This document shows, piece after piece, positions 62,494-64,000 of a stretch of 64,000 nucleotides of DNA. How positions within the stretch are numbered: the stretch's first letter is position 1; every line of letters starts with the position of its first letter. The translations under genes and the position numbers were made by a program. The notes beneath the pieces were generated by a model. It worked only from the letters and a program-made list of their open reading frames with translations, searched no databases and had not been told where the DNA came from. Origin of the DNA: Burkholderiaceae bacterium (GTDB lineage Bacteria; Pseudomonadota; Gammaproteobacteria; Burkholderiales; Burkholderiaceae_C); NCBI GenBank assembly GCA_018780645.1, contig JADMJJ010000024.1, forward strand, positions 124,001 to 188,000. Reading direction: 5' to 3'.

Positions 62494-64000
62494 TCAGAAG
62501 CTTTCCCAGTCATCACCCGCGGCACCGGCCGCTGCCGGGACGGCAGCCTTGCTGGCGGTCGGCTTGGGCATGGCGCGCGGAGCAGGTTTGGGCGAGGCCT
62601 TGGGCGCAGCGGGCTTGATGGCGCCCGGCTTGGCGCTGAAGCTGGGGGTGACGGCGCGCGGTGCCGGCGCAGGCGCGGCAGGGCCGCGGGTCTCTCCGCC
62701 CAGGCTGAACACGCTCACCGCTGCCACCAGCCTGGAGGCCTGCTGGCTCAGGCTGTCGGCCGCGGCGGCACTCTCCTCGACCAGTGCGGCGTTCTGCTGC
62801 GTCACCTGGTCGAGCTGCGTCACCGCATCGCTGACCTGGCCAATGCCCGCCGTCTGCTCGATGGTGGCGGCACTGATCTCGGCGATCAGGTCATTGACGC
62901 GCTTGACCTGGGCCACGATGTCGTCCATCGTGCGGCCGGCCTCGCCCACCTGCTGGCTGCCGGTCTCTACATTGACGACGCTGTCATTGATCAGCACCTT
63001 GATCTCCTTGGCCGCCTCGGCCGAGCGCTGGGCCAGGCTGCGCACCTCGGAGGCCACGACGGCAAAGCCGCGGCCCTGCTCACCGGCCCGCGCCGCCTCG
63101 ACGGCAGCATTCAGGGCCAGGATATTGGTCTGGAAGGCGATGCCGTCGATCACGCCGATGATGTCGCTGATCTTCTTGCTGCTGGCGGTGATGGCATCCA
63201 TCGTGCCCACCACCTGCCCCACCACCACGCCCCCCTTGGCGGCGGCGACGCTGGCCGAACTGGCCAGCTGCGTGGCCTGGCGGGCGGTGTCGGCGTTGTG
63301 CCTGACGGTCGCGCTGAGCTGCTCCATCGAGGCCGCAGTCTGTTGCAGATTGCTGGCCTGCTCCTCGGTGCGCTGCGACAGATCGGCATTGCCGGTGGCG
63401 ATCTGGGCCGAGCCGGTGGCGATCGAGTCGGAACCCTGACGCACCGTGCCAACCACATCGATCAAGCTGTCGTTCATGGCCTTCAGCGCTTGCAGCAGCT
63501 GGCCGGTCTCATCCTTGCTGTTGATGGTGATGTGCGAACCCAGGTCGCCGGCGGCCACCGTCTGCGCCACCTTCACCGCCTGAGCGATCGGCACGGTGAT
63601 CGAACGTGCAATGAACCAGCCCACGGCGGCGCTGCCGGCCACCATCGCGGCCAGCAGGCCCAGCATCAGCGCCATCGCCTGCTTGTAGTGAGCCTCTCCG
63701 TCGGTCGCGGCCTTGTTGATCAGCGCAATCTGCTGGTCCTTGAAAACGTCGAGCTGCTTCATGTACTCGAGCTGCACCGGACGCAGCTTGTCAACCAGCA
63801 GGGCCTTGGCTTCGTCGCGCTGGCCCTTGGCAATCATCTCCGCGAGCGCCAGCTGCACCGGCACATAGGCCGCACGCGCGGTCTGCACGGCCGCCAACTG
63901 CGCCTTGCCCTCGGCCGACGTGACGGTCGGGGCAAGCTGGTCCAGCACCTTGCCGATGGTCTCACGTGACTTGGCAACCAGGTCCAGCGCGGTGCGCTGC
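62494..64000 (-). CDS. Methyl-accepting chemotaxis protein (N-terminus cut by window edge)
   Basis: At least 502 residues; the frame is open to the right edge with no start. From the visible end: a four-helix-bundle-type periplasmic domain, membrane helix [20 protein letters not shown], a HAMP domain ([20 protein letters not shown]) and a long signalling domain whose tip holds [20 protein letters not shown] and [20 protein letters not shown]. After a Pro/Ala/Lys linker the C-terminus ends DDWESF, which resembles the NWETF CheR-binding pentapeptide, so it is probably a high-abundance receptor. Ligand unknown. Confidence 0.95.
   Translation of the reverse strand, partial: QRTALDLVAKSRETIGKVLDQLAPTVTSAEGKAQLAAVQTARAAYVPVQLALAEMIAKGQRDEAKALLVDKLRPVQLEYMKQLDVFKDQQIALINKAATDGEAHYKQAMALMLGLLAAMVAGSAAVGWFIARSITVPIAQAVKVAQTVAAGDLGSHITINSKDETGQLLQALKAMNDSLIDVVGTVRQGSDSIATGSAQIATGNADLSQRTEEQASNLQQTAASMEQLSATVRHNADTARQATQLASSASVAAAKGGVVVGQVVGTMDAITASSKKISDIIGVIDGIAFQTNILALNAAVEAARAGEQGRGFAVVASEVRSLAQRSAEAAKEIKVLINDSVVNVETGSQQVGEAGRTMDDIVAQVKRVNDLIAEISAATIEQTAGIGQVSDAVTQLDQVTQQNAALVEESAAAADSLSQQASRLVAAVSVFSLGGETRGPAAPAPAPRAVTPSFSAKPGAIKPAAPKASPKPAPRAMPKPTASKAAVPAAAGAAGDDWESF

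Overview
The window is a GC-rich (roughly two-thirds G+C), densely coded chromosomal segment from a betaproteobacterium, most likely a Burkholderiales member of the Rubrivivax/Leptothrix/Roseateles type. The basis is the minus-strand housekeeping block yebC-purD-acyltransferase-hemF-nadD-rsfS-rlmH-maf-rng, whose order I know from that order, together with Tol-Pal, an AcrAB-type RND pump, a PEP-CTERM protein and aerobic hemF. About sixty protein genes are supported. I saw no tRNA, rRNA, CRISPR array, complete insertion sequence or prophage. Two genes run off the edges: tolB on the left and a chemoreceptor on the right.

Layout. 1-2.9 kb: tolB, a peroxidase-related (AhpD-like) protein and an orphan amino-acid-binding protein. 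2.9-10.5 kb: the housekeeping block on the minus strand. 10.6-15.3 kb: a HerA-like ATPase, then an overlapping pair of an MFS exporter and an outer-membrane barrel. 15.3-19.3 kb: N-formylglutamate amidohydrolase, then a LytS/LytTR two-component pair flanked by two small membrane proteins. 19.3-26 kb: acrR divergent from acrA-acrB-outer-membrane factor, with a 24-bp palindromic AcrR-type operator between them. 26-34.8 kb: a secreted repeat protein, glnS, a hydrolase, an SRPBCC protein, a cupin / ECF sigma / double-cupin cluster, a divergent DUF1127-like/LysR pair, a DUF938 methyltransferase and a UPF0149 protein.

34.8-41.3 kb is the most accessory-looking part: a second Pal-like lipoprotein, a divergent NarL-type kinase and regulator, two ORFans, a short repeat-bearing gap and a small GGDEF protein with a degenerate motif. 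41.4-46 kb holds a tight three-gene minus-strand operon: a GT81-type glycosyltransferase fused to an HAD phosphatase, a sodium:solute symporter, and a Gfo/Idh/MocA oxidoreductase. I read it as a candidate one-protein route to a phosphoglycerate-derived glycoside such as glucosylglycerate, with its own transport and redox partners. This is the most promising novel system in the window.

46-64 kb: DUF4197, NADH dehydrogenase II, a SPINDLY-type GT41 glycosyltransferase with dusC, a PEP-CTERM phytase-like esterase, a membrane GGDEF-EAL protein, a four-gene operon (M3 peptidase, YgjP-like metallopeptidase, DUF808, SLC13-type transporter), a TetR / four-helix membrane protein / AarF-kinase operon, and a methyl-accepting chemotaxis protein. 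Many neighbours overlap by 1 or 4 bases (TGATG, ATGA), so translational coupling appears common.
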